The translations under genes and the position numbers were made by a program. Shown here piece after piece: positions 7,315 through 17,043 of a stretch of 64,000 bases of DNA. Under the pieces are notes generated by a model. That model had not been told where the DNA came from. It saw only the letters and a list, made by a program, of their open reading frames with translations, and did not search any database. The DNA comes from Endoryza sp044226045 (GTDB lineage Bacteria; Bacteroidota; Bacteroidia; Chitinophagales; Chitinophagaceae), in contig JBGAHR010000008.1 in NCBI GenBank assembly GCA_044226045.1, positions 53,868 through 117,867 on the forward strand, given 5' to 3'. Position 1 is the first letter of the stretch. Each line of letters opens with the position of its first letter.

Positions 7315-10300
7315 ATGAAACTGAAATCTACTCAGGGTTTCTTCCTGTTTTTCTTTTCTCTCCTGCTGACCAGCCAGATAGCGCTGGCGCAATGCAGCCT
7401 TTCTTTTACCACGCAAACACGTGAATCCCGTTGTAAAGCAACCGGTCAGATTATTGTAACTGCTTCCGGCGGTTCCGGTAATTACAATTACAAAGTGACC
7501 AGGGGAAGTTTTACCTCTGTAACATCCACCAATACCATCAGCGGATTGGAAGCCGGATTGTATATAGTGGAGGTAAAAGACCTGGTAACCGGCTGTTCAG
7601 TTGCGCAAACGAATGTGGCTGTTTCCGGAAACTACCAGGATCCCCGTTTTCAGCTGAACGTTACCGATGTAACCTGTATCAACGGAAACAACGGTACTGT
7701 TTCGGTCAGCAGTGTACAATATGGTCGCGGGCCATTCACTTATACCATTGTGGCTCCTTCTGCTTCTTCGGTAGGAGCAAGCAATACCTCGGGCACCTTT
7801 ACCAACCTGACAGCCGGCGACTACTACGTTCGAATGACAGACTCCTGTGGAGGTATTCAGACAAGGGCCATTACCGTTTCCAATTATAACTGGCTTTTCG
7901 ATAGCAGAACAGTAACCGAAGTGGGTTGTGATAGTGCCGATGTGGCCATTGTTTTGAAAGACAGCCGTAACAACTACAATACTTCCGGTACCATGTTTAA
8001 TGGCTTTACTTACGGTGTAACGAGAGCGCCCGGTGATACCACCTGGTTTTCTTCCCGTTCCTTCAGATTTTTCAAAGGCACTTATCGTACGGTAACTTTT
8101 GTTGCGAAAGACCCTTGCGGTAATATCAAGACCAGCAACTGGACCGATAATACCATTCCTTCGATCGGCGCTTCTGTAAGTATCAGCAGTTATGCCTGTG
8201 CCGGTTTTACCGCTACAGTTACCGGTCAGACCAATCTTACGAACCCACAATACTGTTTATATACCAATGCCAATGTGCTGGTATCCTGTAACAGCACCGG
8301 TGTATTTACCAGCGTTCCTTACGGGTCATATTGTGTACGTGTAACAGATAACTGTTATGATACCACGATTCAGCGCTGCTTTACCGTGAACCAGCCTGTA
8401 CCCAATGTAGCGGCCTCTGTTTCGATCAGTAGCCTGGCCTGTGCGGGCTTTACGGCTACTGTAACCGGTCAGACTAATTTAACCAGTCCGCAATATTGTT
8501 TGTATACAAATACCAATGTGCTTGTATCGTGCAATACGACCGGTGTGTTTACGAATGTGCCTTATGGATCTTATTGTATCCAGATCACGGATGGCTGTAC
8601 CGGCACTGTGATCAATCGCTGTTTTACGCAAAACCGGCCCGTTCCCAGTCTCGGACCAAGCGTATCTATTACAAACAGAACCTGTAACAGCTTTACGGCC
8701 AGCATCGGTGGTCAGTCAAATATCAACAACGGTCAATACTGTATTTATGATAACAACGGCGTGGTGGTTGCCTGTAACAGTACGGGTGTATTCAACAATC
8801 TGCCTTACGGAACCTATTGTTTGCGTTTGCAGAATGATGTGGCTTGTTACGATACCATCATCAGCAGGTGTTTTACGGCTACGCAACCGGTACCTTCCGT
8901 TTCTGGTGTAAGTGCCAGTTCACAAACCTGTACGGGATTTACGGCTACTGTTACCGGCCAGACCAACCTGACCAATCCACAGTTCTGTTTATATGATATC
9001 AATAATAACCTGGTAAGCTGTAATACCAACGGTCAGTTTACCGGACTTGCTTATGGTTCCTATTGTGTAAGAATAACCAATGATGCCAGCTGTTATGACA
9101 CCGTTATACAACGCTGTTTTACCGTGAATCGTCCTGTTCCATCCGTGGGCGCCAGCGTATCTATCAGCAGCAAAGTATGCAGTGGCTTTACCGCCACCAT
9201 TACCGGTCAGAGCAACCTCACCAGCCCGCAGTATTGTTTATACAATTCTTCGAATGTGCAGGTAGCCTGCAACAGTACCGGTGTGTTTACTAACGTACCG
9301 TATGGCAGCTATTGCATCAACATTGTAAATACCTGTTACGATACCACCATCGTTCGTTGTTTTACCGTAAATCCCACAGCGATGGCATTGAATATTTCAG
9401 CCATTGCTTCCTGTACCATAGGAACAACTGATTTCAATGCCAGCTGGACTGCTACCAGTAGCCCGTACACGCTGCAGGTGTATAACCCCGGCGGTGTGTT
9501 GGTGAAAACCAGCAATGCTGCTTCCAACAGCACCACCATCACCGGGTTGACCGCTTTACCGGCCGGTTTGAAATACAAGGTGGTTATTACGGATAATTGC
9601 GGCAACAAAGATTCCACCCAGGTAACGCCCAATGCTTCCTGGTTGAATAAATCCGTCAATGCGAATTCAAAATGTCCAAGTGGTCAGTGGCAGAATGGAT
9701 CCGGTGATCTTTCCGTGTTCTGTCAATACAGCAATGGTACCGCAACACCCAAGATCATTAAGAAAGATGGCACCACAGTGAACATCAGTCATAATTACAG
9801 CTCGGGAAATAATTTCTCGTTTACCAACATGGAACCTGCTACCTATATTATTGAATACAGCCTGCAGGGTTGTTCCGGTAAAGTGTATGATACGTTTGCG
9901 CTGCAGCCATACAGTTTCCCCAGCCTGCAGCAGTCTGGTGTGTACCAGTGTAACAATGCCAGCTTCGGTGTGAATGCGGTGGTTACCGGCGGACTCGCTC
10001 CCTTCAGTTATGAAATTATTGGAAGTATGCCCGAAACGCCCAGCATCATTACTTCCCAGCAATCATCGCCTGCTTTCAACCTGAATAATGGCAACAGTTA
10101 TTCGGTGGTAAGGCTCCGTTCCATTGATGCCTGTGGCAATGCCACCATTAATGATGCGAGTATCCTTCCGCTCGCGAATGTACTGGTTACCGCCACTTCC
10201 AATTGCTTCTATAATAATATTACCCTGAACGTGGATACCATTCCGAATGCTACCTATACCTGGTATAAGAAGACCAGCAGTGTTGACAGCAGTCTCATCG

Positions 10301-10986
10301 CTACATCGCAGTCTTATAATATTCCGTATTTGTTACCCAGCGATACCGGCGTGTATATCTGTAAAGTGTCTGTGAATGCCGGATGTTTGACCAGGCTGTC
10401 CTATTTCAACCTGAATGGAAGTTGTACAGCCTTCTTGTCGGCCAATGATTTCTCTGTCAGCGGCAGTCGCCAGCAGCAGTCGGTGCAACTGGAATGGAAT
10501 ACGACTTCCGGATTTGATGCCAGCCAGTTTATGGTGGAAAGAAGTGCAGATGGACGACAGTACCAGGCTATCGGAACCGTGAAAGCCACCCGCTCTTCCA
10601 ACAATACCCGCCTGACCTATCTGTTCAGCGACAACGACCCCTTGGACGGAACAGGATATTACCGGATCAGAATTGTGAAAAAGAACGGCGAGCACAGTTA
10701 TTCAAAAGTGCTGAGTTTCCAGTTCAGCAGGGCTGGCTTGAAAGTGTTGCCCAACCCGGTTGCCGACCGGTTCCAGGTTAAGTTCGACGGAATGAAAGCC
10801 GGACGGTATACCATGAGCCTGATGAGTGTTGATGGCAAATTGATCCTTCATGAAACCCTTCAGATAGGCGCCGGAGAAAGCCGCTGGTTCCAAAGACCGG
10901 CCCAGGCCCGTCCGGGTAGTTACCTCCTCGTTGTGCAGCCTGCGGATGGCGGCCAAAGATTCGTAAACCAGTTGATCCTTCGTTAA
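7315..10986 (+). CDS. Large secreted repeat protein with type IX secretion C-terminal domain
   Basis: A 1223-residue exported surface protein. I use the ATG at 7315, which gives a clean signal peptide (MKLKSTQGFFLFFFSLLLTS...ALAQ), rather than the ATG 18 bp upstream. The region after the signal has two SprB-like modules (VTASGGSGNYNYKV, GLYIVEVKDLVTGC). Next come five tandem ~81-residue cysteine-rich repeats encoded at 8179-9400, each of the form C-x2-FTAT-x-TGQ-x-N-L-x3-QYCLY...YGSYC...RCFTVN-x-PVP. Further Ig-like segments follow. The last ~80 residues (LKVLPNPVADRFQVKF...LYLVV-type end) are the T9SS sorting domain, which is cleaved on export and leads to surface anchoring. A role in adhesion or gliding is inferred from the family only. 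It is flanked by its own promoter and terminator. Confidence 0.85.
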   Translation: MKLKSTQGFFLFFFSLLLTSQIALAQCSLSFTTQTRESRCKATGQIIVTASGGSGNYNYKVTRGSFTSVTSTNTISGLEAGLYIVEVKDLVTGCSVAQTNVAVSGNYQDPRFQLNVTDVTCINGNNGTVSVSSVQYGRGPFTYTIVAPSASSVGASNTSGTFTNLTAGDYYVRMTDSCGGIQTRAITVSNYNWLFDSRTVTEVGCDSADVAIVLKDSRNNYNTSGTMFNGFTYGVTRAPGDTTWFSSRSFRFFKGTYRTVTFVAKDPCGNIKTSNWTDNTIPSIGASVSISSYACAGFTATVTGQTNLTNPQYCLYTNANVLVSCNSTGVFTSVPYGSYCVRVTDNCYDTTIQRCFTVNQPVPNVAASVSISSLACAGFTATVTGQTNLTSPQYCLYTNTNVLVSCNTTGVFTNVPYGSYCIQITDGCTGTVINRCFTQNRPVPSLGPSVSITNRTCNSFTASIGGQSNINNGQYCIYDNNGVVVACNSTGVFNNLPYGTYCLRLQNDVACYDTIISRCFTATQPVPSVSGVSASSQTCTGFTATVTGQTNLTNPQFCLYDINNNLVSCNTNGQFTGLAYGSYCVRITNDASCYDTVIQRCFTVNRPVPSVGASVSISSKVCSGFTATITGQSNLTSPQYCLYNSSNVQVACNSTGVFTNVPYGSYCINIVNTCYDTTIVRCFTVNPTAMALNISAIASCTIGTTDFNASWTATSSPYTLQVYNPGGVLVKTSNAASNSTTITGLTALPAGLKYKVVITDNCGNKDSTQVTPNASWLNKSVNANSKCPSGQWQNGSGDLSVFCQYSNGTATPKIIKKDGTTVNISHNYSSGNNFSFTNMEPATYIIEYSLQGCSGKVYDTFALQPYSFPSLQQSGVYQCNNASFGVNAVVTGGLAPFSYEIIGSMPETPSIITSQQSSPAFNLNNGNSYSVVRLRSIDACGNATINDASILPLANVLVTATSNCFYNNITLNVDTIPNATYTWYKKTSSVDSSLIATSQSYNIPYLLPSDTGVYICKVSVNAGCLTRLSYFNLNGSCTAFLSANDFSVSGSRQQQSVQLEWNTTSGFDASQFMVERSADGRQYQAIGTVKATRSSNNTRLTYLFSDNDPLDGTGYYRIRIVKKNGEHSYSKVLSFQFSRAGLKVLPNPVADRFQVKFDGMKAGRYTMSLMSVDGKLILHETLQIGAGESRWFQRPAQARPGSYLLVVQPADGGQRFVNQLILR
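8179..9400 (+). repeat. Five tandem ~243-249 bp coding repeats
   Basis: Copies begin at 8179, 8422, 8665, 8911 and 9160, so the spacing is 243, 243, 246 and 249 bp. Each encodes about 81 residues with four or more conserved cysteines. Copies 1 and 2 are the most alike in protein sequence, while copy 3 is the most divergent. Confidence 0.85.
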
Positions 10987-11003
10987 TAGTTAACAATCAA
11001 GGT

Positions 11004-11032
11004 CCCCGGGTTACAACCCGGGGCTTTTTTTT
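11004..11032 (+). terminator. Rho-independent terminator after the T9SS repeat protein
   Basis: CCCCGGGTT (11004-11012) pairs with AACCCGGGG (11015-11023), followed by eight T residues. Confidence 0.85.
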
Positions 11033-11171
11033 GTCCGGCCGGAAAAATTAATGAGAAGTAAAACCATTTTGTTTAGAGGTTATTCCGCCGAATTAAATAA
11101 ATTGCGCCCCCTTGAGAGCAAAAATCGCAAGATTTTTTCAAGGCTTTTTTTCATTTTCTGGCAAAAGCCCT

Positions 11172-11179
11172 TACCTTTG
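11172..11179 (+). promoter_or_regulatory. -7 box of the rpsL promoter
   Basis: TACCTTTG fits the Bacteroidota -7 consensus and lies 25 bp before the rpsL ATG. The identical octamer precedes fusA and twice precedes rpsJ in this window. The expected TTTG box 19 nt upstream is not clear (a T-run is there instead). Confidence 0.5.
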
Positions 11180-11203
11180 CCGTCCCAAATTAAAAGGTCA
11201 ATA

Positions 11204-11584
11204 ATGCCTACCATTCAACAGTTAGTACGTAAAGGAAGAGAAATTATAAAGGCGAAAAGCAAGTCCAGAGCGCTGGATAGCTGTCCATTCCGCCGTGGTG
11301 TATGTACCAGGGTTTATACCACTACCCCTAAGAAGCCGAACTCAGCATTGCGTAAGGTTGCCAAAGTGCGCCTGACCAATAAAGTTGAGGTGATCGCTTA
11401 TATTCCGGGTGAAGGTCATAACCTCCAGGAGCACTCCATCGTACTGGTAAGGGGTGGTCGTGTGAAGGACCTTCCGGGTGTACGTTATCACATTGTTCGT
11501 GGTAGTTTGGATACTGCCGGTGTGAAAGATCGTAAGAAGAGCCGTTCCAAGTATGGTACCAAACGCGATAAGGCCAAAAAATAA
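11204..11584 (+). CDS. rpsL: 30S ribosomal protein S12
   Basis: A 126-residue S12, the decoding-centre protein. I start at the ATG at 11204 (MPTIQQLVRKGRE), the normal S12 N-terminus; a longer open frame upstream from 11051 crosses the promoter and is not believed. The conserved loops TPKKPNSALRK and VKDLPGVRYH are intact, with lysines at the positions where streptomycin-resistance changes arise, so it is wild-type at those sites. It is followed by rpsG after 27 bp. Confidence 0.97.
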   Translation: MPTIQQLVRKGREIIKAKSKSRALDSCPFRRGVCTRVYTTTPKKPNSALRKVAKVRLTNKVEVIAYIPGEGHNLQEHSIVLVRGGRVKDLPGVRYHIVRGSLDTAGVKDRKKSRSKYGTKRDKAKK

Positions 11585-11611
11585 TTAAAGCATTTTCAAA
11601 TAGTTCAATAA

Positions 11612-12079
11612 ATGAGGAAGACAAAAGCCAAAAAAATACCTTTAGCCGCAGACGCAAAGTATAATGATATACTGGTTACAAGGTTCGTAAACAACCTGAT
11701 GTGGCAGGGTAAGAAAAATACTTCATTCACTATTTTCTACGATGCGCTGGAGCGTGTAGGCAAGCAGACCGGAGAAAATGGTTATGAAATTTGGAAAAAA
11801 GCATTGTCTAATGTCACTCCTGCCGTTGAGGTTCGCAGCCGCAGAATCGGGGGTGCCACTTTCCAGATTCCCTCTGAGGTTCGTCCTGAGAGAAAGATCT
11901 CCCTCAGCATGAAGTGGTTGATCCGTTACAGCCGTGAAAGAAACGGTCGTAGCATGGCTGAAAAGCTGGCTAACGAGATCGTAGCCGCCGCAAAAGGGGA
12001 AGGCGCCGCTTTCAAAAAGAAAGAAGATACCCACCGTATGGCTGAAGCCAACAAGGCTTTCGCTCACTTCAAGATCTAA
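11612..12079 (+). CDS. rpsG: 30S ribosomal protein S7
   Basis: A 155-residue S7, the primary 16S-binding protein that organises assembly of the 30S head. It shows the family segments VTRFVNNLMWQGKK, VEVRSRRIGGATFQIP and RPERKISLSMKWLI, and it has normal length. It is co-directional with rpsL, and a strong terminator follows it, so in this genome fusA begins a separate unit. Confidence 0.97.
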   Translation: MRKTKAKKIPLAADAKYNDILVTRFVNNLMWQGKKNTSFTIFYDALERVGKQTGENGYEIWKKALSNVTPAVEVRSRRIGGATFQIPSEVRPERKISLSMKWLIRYSRERNGRSMAEKLANEIVAAAKGEGAAFKKKEDTHRMAEANKAFAHFKI

Positions 12080-12099
12080 CAGCATTCTGACCGATATCG

Positions 12100-12127
12100 A
12101 AACCCCGGAATTTCCGGGGTTTTTTTA
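12100..12127 (+). terminator. Rho-independent terminator after rpsG
   Basis: AAACCCCGGAA pairs with TTCCGGGGTTT with almost no loop, then a run of T residues. It separates rpsL-rpsG from fusA, which has its own promoter box. Confidence 0.8.
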
Positions 12128-12222
12128 TTGGCTTTCAGGCTACCAACCGTGTTCCCTGAATACCCTTTTCCCGTTCGAAAAATGAGTGGGAAATTGGGGC
12201 TATAATTTCCAATGGATTTGCT

Positions 12223-12230
12223 TACCTTTG
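12223..12230 (+). promoter_or_regulatory. -7 box of the fusA promoter
   Basis: TACCTTTG, identical to the rpsL and rpsJ boxes, lies about 100 bp before the fusA start, which leaves a long 5' leader. No good -33 box is visible at the ideal spacing. Confidence 0.45.
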
Positions 12231-12330
12231 CCCGCCTAAATTGTGGCCTCGATTTCCGGCGGTCTTTTTATCGGAAAAAGCAACCGGAAAGGCACAACAG
12301 GTTAAATAAAAATTACAATCATCAATAATC

Positions 12331-14481
12331 ATGGCAGACTTAAGATTTCAACGGAATTTCGGTATTGCGGCACACATCGATGCCGGCAAAACGACTACTA
12401 CCGAGCGTATCCTGCGCTACACCGGTATGATTCACAAAATCGGTGAGGTGCACGATGGTGCGGCTACCACCGACTGGATGGAGCAGGAAAAGGAAAGAGG
12501 TATCACCATCACTTCTGCTGCGGTAAGCTGCCAGTGGAACTTCCCTACCGTTTTGGGAAAGGCCGATGCTAACACTAAAAAATATTATTTCAACATCATC
12601 GATACTCCGGGTCACGTGGACTTTACCGTAGAGGTGGAGCGCTCCATGCGTGTACTGGATGGTCTGATCGCCCTGTTTTCAGCTGTTGACGGTGTAGAAC
12701 CACAGAGTGAAACAGTTTGGCGCCAGGCTAACCGTTACAATGTACCCCGTATCGGTTTCGTCAATAAAATGGACCGCAGCGGCGCCGACTTCCTCAATGT
12801 AGTGAAGCAGGTAAAAGAAATGCTGGGTTCCAAAGCCGTTCCTCTTCAGTTGCCGATCGGCGCTGAAGATAACTTCAAAGGAGTGGTGGACCTGATCAAA
12901 ATGAAAGGTATCATCTGGCATATGGAAACAGAAGGAATGACCTTCGATGAAATTCCTGTACCCGATGATATGGTGGAAGAAGTGAACGAGTGGAGACAGC
13001 ACCTGGTTGAAGCCGTAGCTGAATATGACGAGAAACTGCTGGAGAAATTCTTCGATGATCCGAATTCTATCACTGAAGACGAGATGCATGAAGCCATCCG
13101 CAAAGCAACGATCGATCTCAGTATCGTTCCGATGATGTGCGGTTCTTCCTTCAAGAACAAAGGCGTTCAAACTGCGCTCGACGCCGTTTGCCGCTACCTC
13201 CCTTCTCCGCTGGATATCGAGGCGATCAAAGGAACTGATCCTTCTACCGGCGAAGAACTGAGCCGTAAACCAGATCCGAAGGAGCCTTTCTCCGCACTGG
13301 CTTTCAAGATCATGACCGATCCGTTCGTAGGTCGTCTGGCCTTCTTCCGCGCATATAGCGGTCACCTCGATGCCGGTTCTTATGTATTGAACGTAAGAAG
13401 TGGTAAGAAAGAGCGTATCAGCCGTATCATGAAGATGTTTGCCAACAAACAAAACCCGATCGATTTCATTGAAGCAGGTGATATCGGCGCGGCTGTAGGT
13501 TTCAAGGAAATCAAAACCGGAGATACTCTTTGCGATGAAAATCATCCGATCGTTCTGGAGAACATGTTCATTCCCGAACCGGTAATCTCTGTAGCCGTTG
13601 AACCAAAGACTCAGGCCGACGTTGACAAGATGGGTATTGCCATCTCCAAACTCGTTGAAGAAGATCCTACACTTCGCGTGAAAACAGATGAAGAAACCGG
13701 TCAAACCATCCTGTCTGGTATGGGTGAATTGCACCTGGAGATCATCGTTGACCGTATGAAGCGTGAATTTAAAGTGGAAGTTAACCAGGGTGCGCCCCAG
13801 GTTGCTTATAAAGAAGCGTTCAAATCAACTGTTGAACACCGTGAGGTGCTGAAAAAGCAAACCGGTGGTCGTGGTAAGTTCGCCGATATCGTGTTCGAAC
13901 TCGGACCTGCCGATGAAGCATGGCTGAAAGAAAACGAAGGCGAAGCTTTCCAGTTCGTGAATGATATCTTCGGTGGATCTATCCCCCGTGAATTCATTCC
14001 GGCCATTCAGAAAGGATTCGAGCAGGCCATGGGTACAGGGGTGCTGGCGAGCTACCCGGTAGAAAATATGAAGGTTCGTATTTTCGACGGAAGCTTCCAC
14101 CAGGTTGACTCTGACTCCATGTCGTTCGAATTGTGCGCCAAGCAAGGTTTCCGGGAAGCTGCCCGCAAGGCGAAACCGACATTGCTGGAGCCGATCATGA
14201 AAGTGGAAGTAATCACTCCTGAACAATACATGGGTGATGTAACCGGTGACCTTAACCGTCGTCGGGGTATGCTGGAAGGTATGGACAGCCGCGCTGGCGC
14301 CCAGGTTATCAAGGCCAAAGTTCCGCTGAGCGAAATGTTTGGTTATGTTACGCAGCTGAGAAGCTTGTCTTCCGGTCGTGCAACGTCTACCATGGAATTC
14401 AGCCACTACTCACCTGCACCGAACAACATCGCTGAAGAAGTGATCGCGAAAGTGAAAGGGAAGCAGAAAGTGGAAGGATAA
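12331..14481 (+). CDS. fusA: Elongation factor G
   Basis: A 716-residue EF-G, the GTPase that drives tRNA-mRNA translocation and, with RRF, ribosome recycling. The G1 loop AHIDAGKTTTTERI, switch I RGITITSAA, G3 DTPGHVDF and G4 NKMDR lie in the first ~150 residues; domains II-V follow with GMGELHLEI and GDLNRRRGM. It is full length. The ~250-bp leader between the rpsG terminator and the ATG contains its own promoter box. tuf does not follow; the next gene is an exported peptidase. Confidence 0.97.
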   Translation: MADLRFQRNFGIAAHIDAGKTTTTERILRYTGMIHKIGEVHDGAATTDWMEQEKERGITITSAAVSCQWNFPTVLGKADANTKKYYFNIIDTPGHVDFTVEVERSMRVLDGLIALFSAVDGVEPQSETVWRQANRYNVPRIGFVNKMDRSGADFLNVVKQVKEMLGSKAVPLQLPIGAEDNFKGVVDLIKMKGIIWHMETEGMTFDEIPVPDDMVEEVNEWRQHLVEAVAEYDEKLLEKFFDDPNSITEDEMHEAIRKATIDLSIVPMMCGSSFKNKGVQTALDAVCRYLPSPLDIEAIKGTDPSTGEELSRKPDPKEPFSALAFKIMTDPFVGRLAFFRAYSGHLDAGSYVLNVRSGKKERISRIMKMFANKQNPIDFIEAGDIGAAVGFKEIKTGDTLCDENHPIVLENMFIPEPVISVAVEPKTQADVDKMGIAISKLVEEDPTLRVKTDEETGQTILSGMGELHLEIIVDRMKREFKVEVNQGAPQVAYKEAFKSTVEHREVLKKQTGGRGKFADIVFELGPADEAWLKENEGEAFQFVNDIFGGSIPREFIPAIQKGFEQAMGTGVLASYPVENMKVRIFDGSFHQVDSDSMSFELCAKQGFREAARKAKPTLLEPIMKVEVITPEQYMGDVTGDLNRRRGMLEGMDSRAGAQVIKAKVPLSEMFGYVTQLRSLSSGRATSTMEFSHYSPAPNNIAEEVIAKVKGKQKVEG

Positions 14482-14502
14482 TCTGACCTGATTACACTTG
14501 AA

Positions 14503-14533
14503 ATAACAGCAGCCGCTCTTTTACAGGGCGGCT
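14503..14533 (+). terminator. Probable terminator after fusA
   Basis: AACAGCAGCCGC...GGGCGGCTGTT forms an interrupted stem followed by seven T residues about 20 bp after the fusA stop. Confidence 0.7.
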
Positions 14534-14679
14534 GTTTTTTTAAAAAGATGTCTGTAAGGAAACTGCCCGCCGGATATTCATGAGTTTCCGCATTTATATT
14601 TTATTAACCATTTATCGATCTTTCGCTGGCAACCTTGAAGCGATTTATCCTATCTTACCTGTCAAATTATTCCTTGATC

Positions 14680-16896
14680 ATGAGAAGACTCCTTTGTTTT
14701 ATCTGCTTGTTACTGGCCGTTCTGATTACCCAAGCCCAGGGGATTCGCTGGACTACGGATGGAAACGGTTACTACCGCGTAGAAGCGGGTGAAGTTGTTC
14801 AGTATACCCTTCCGGGCAATGTCAAAACGGTGCTTGTCTCTAAAAAAGACCTGACGCCGGCTGGCAGAACAACCGCCCTACCAGTGAGAAATTTTTCTTT
14901 TTCAGTGGATGGAAAGAAAGCGCTGATCTACACAAATACAAAGAAGGTCTGGAGGCTCGATACCAGGGGCGATTACTGGGTTTTTGACAAGAACAATAAT
15001 ACCCTGAAACAGATCGGTCAATCGAAACCGGCCTCTTCATTGATGTTCGCCAAGTTTTCACCTGACGGAAGTAAGGTGGCTTATGTAAGTGAATACAACC
15101 TGTATGTGGAAGACCTGGCAACAGGCGAGGCAAAAGCCCTGACAACCGACGGAAACAGGAAATTCATCAATGGAACTTTTGACTGGGCCTATGAGGAGGA
15201 GTTTTTCTGCCGCGACGGATTTCGCTGGAGCCCCGACAGCAAGCAAATCGCTTTCTGGCAGATCGATGCCCGGAAAACTAGAGATTACCTGATGGTAAAC
15301 AATACCGATTCCATTTATCCCATAGCGGTTCCGGTCGAATACCCGGTAGCCGGAGAAGCGCCGTCTCCGTTTAAAATTGGGGTAGTGAATATTCAGTCCG
15401 GGACTACCCAATGGATGAACATTCCTACCGACCCGGTATTGCAGAGCTATGTGCCACGCATGGAATGGGCCGCCAACAGCATTGAGCTGATTGTACAACA
15501 TCTCAATCGCAAACAGAATAATAGTGAGCTGCTGATCTGCAACGCACAGACCGGCGACGCCAAACCTATTTATACCGAAACCGACTCCGCCTGGATCGAT
15601 ATCCTGCCTTTGTGGGACAATGACTATATCTGGGGTGGTTGGGACTGGCTGGCTGGTGGAAGCGAATTCTTATGGCCCAGCGAAAAGGATGGCTGGCGTC
15701 ATCTTTATCGCATCAGCCGTGACGGAAAAAAAGAGACACTCATCACCAATGGCAATTATGATGTGATGGATATAGCAGCTATTGACGAGAAAGGCGGGTA
15801 TGTGTACTTCCATGCGTCTCCGGAGAACGCCACCCAGAAATACCTCTATCGTACCAAGCTGAATGGTAAGGGGAAGCTCGAAAGGGTGTCACCTGCCAAT
15901 CAATCCGGTACGCACGACTATGATGTATCGCCTACTGCGAAATTCGCGAGACATGATTTCTCCAACTATTACACGCCCTATACCAATGAAATGGTCTCTC
16001 TTCCGGATCACAAACCCCTGGATGGCGCCAAAGTAGACGAAGCGCTGGCGAAGTCGGACAAATCGAAATCAAATATGGTTTTCTTCAAGGTGACCAGTCC
16101 GGAGGGAGTGGAAATGGATGCCTGGATGGTTAAACCGGACAATTTCGATTCCACTAAAAAGTATCCCGTAGTTTTTTACGTTTATACCGAACCGTGGGGT
16201 CAGAATGTGAGGGATCAGTACGGTGTGGGCAACAACTTTTTATACCAGGGTAACATGGCCAAAGACGGCTATGTGTACATTTCCATCGACAACAGGGGTA
16301 CGCCTGTACCGAAGGGACGTGCCTGGAGAAAATGTATCTATCGCAATATTGGAACGATCAACATCAAAGACCAGGCCCTGGCAGCGAAGGAGATCCTGAA
16401 ATGGAGATTCATTGATACTACCCGGGTGGGTGTCTGGGGATGGAGCGGAGGCGGATCAGCCACGCTCAACCTGATGTTCCAATACCCCGAAATCTACAAG
16501 ACCGGTGTTGCCGTGGCAGCTGTCGGTAACCAGCTTACCTACGATAACATCTACCAGGAAAGATATATGGGTCTGCCCCAGGAAAACCGCGAAGATTTTG
16601 TAAAGGGATCGCCCATTACCTACGCCAAAAATCTTCGGGGTAACCTGTTGTACATCCATGGAACCGGTGATGACAACGTGCATTACAACAACAATGACAT
16701 GCTCATCAATGAGCTGGTTAAATACAACAAGCAATTCCAGATGATGAGCTATCCCAACCGTACGCACAGCATCAGTGAAGGTGCGGGAACCTCCCGTCAT
16801 CTCGGTACCTTGTATACGAACTATCTTAAACAGTATTGCCCTCCCGGCGCGCGCGATGCCAATGCCACTGGTGAGGCAGGTAAAAAGGGGTTTTAA
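14680..16896 (+). CDS. S9 family dipeptidyl-peptidase IV-like serine peptidase
   Basis: A 738-residue exported prolyl-type dipeptidyl peptidase. I choose the ATG at 14680, which gives the signal peptide MRRLLCFICLLLAVLITQAQ; an upstream TTG adds 15 residues but weakens the signal. An N-terminal beta-propeller (with WAYEEEFFCRDGFRWSPD, the Glu-Glu segment that binds the substrate amino terminus) precedes an alpha/beta-hydrolase domain. The triad is Ser589 in GWSGGGS, Asp664/665 in HGTGDDNVH and His696 in NRTHS, with spacing like that of DPP-IV. Such enzymes remove X-Pro dipeptides from peptides in the periplasm or outside the cell. It is unrelated in function to the ribosomal genes on both sides and has its own terminator. 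Confidence 0.93.
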   Translation: MRRLLCFICLLLAVLITQAQGIRWTTDGNGYYRVEAGEVVQYTLPGNVKTVLVSKKDLTPAGRTTALPVRNFSFSVDGKKALIYTNTKKVWRLDTRGDYWVFDKNNNTLKQIGQSKPASSLMFAKFSPDGSKVAYVSEYNLYVEDLATGEAKALTTDGNRKFINGTFDWAYEEEFFCRDGFRWSPDSKQIAFWQIDARKTRDYLMVNNTDSIYPIAVPVEYPVAGEAPSPFKIGVVNIQSGTTQWMNIPTDPVLQSYVPRMEWAANSIELIVQHLNRKQNNSELLICNAQTGDAKPIYTETDSAWIDILPLWDNDYIWGGWDWLAGGSEFLWPSEKDGWRHLYRISRDGKKETLITNGNYDVMDIAAIDEKGGYVYFHASPENATQKYLYRTKLNGKGKLERVSPANQSGTHDYDVSPTAKFARHDFSNYYTPYTNEMVSLPDHKPLDGAKVDEALAKSDKSKSNMVFFKVTSPEGVEMDAWMVKPDNFDSTKKYPVVFYVYTEPWGQNVRDQYGVGNNFLYQGNMAKDGYVYISIDNRGTPVPKGRAWRKCIYRNIGTINIKDQALAAKEILKWRFIDTTRVGVWGWSGGGSATLNLMFQYPEIYKTGVAVAAVGNQLTYDNIYQERYMGLPQENREDFVKGSPITYAKNLRGNLLYIHGTGDDNVHYNNNDMLINELVKYNKQFQMMSYPNRTHSISEGAGTSRHLGTLYTNYLKQYCPPGARDANATGEAGKKGF

Positions 16897-16913
16897 TCGT
16901 TGAAAATTTGTTC

Positions 16914-16963
16914 AAGGGATTGGAGTTCGATGGCGCTCATCGTTCACCAATCCCTTATCTTTT
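16914..16963 (+). terminator. Terminator after the DPP-IV-like gene
   Basis: AAGGGATTGG (16914-16923) pairs with CCAATCCCTT (16947-16956); an inner stem CGATG/CATCG extends it, and a T-rich tail follows. Confidence 0.8.
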
Positions 16964-17043
16964 TCATTTCTTTCACACAGGCTTTACCTGATTTCACTTT
17001 TTGTTTGCAGTGCCCCTTCTAATTTGGTGGTAAATGCTCGCTT

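Noticed and set aside
11051..11203. N-terminal extension of S12 in the longer open frame
   Set aside because: The extension would cross the TACCTTTG promoter box and is not found in any S12; the ATG at 11204 gives the exact family N-terminus.
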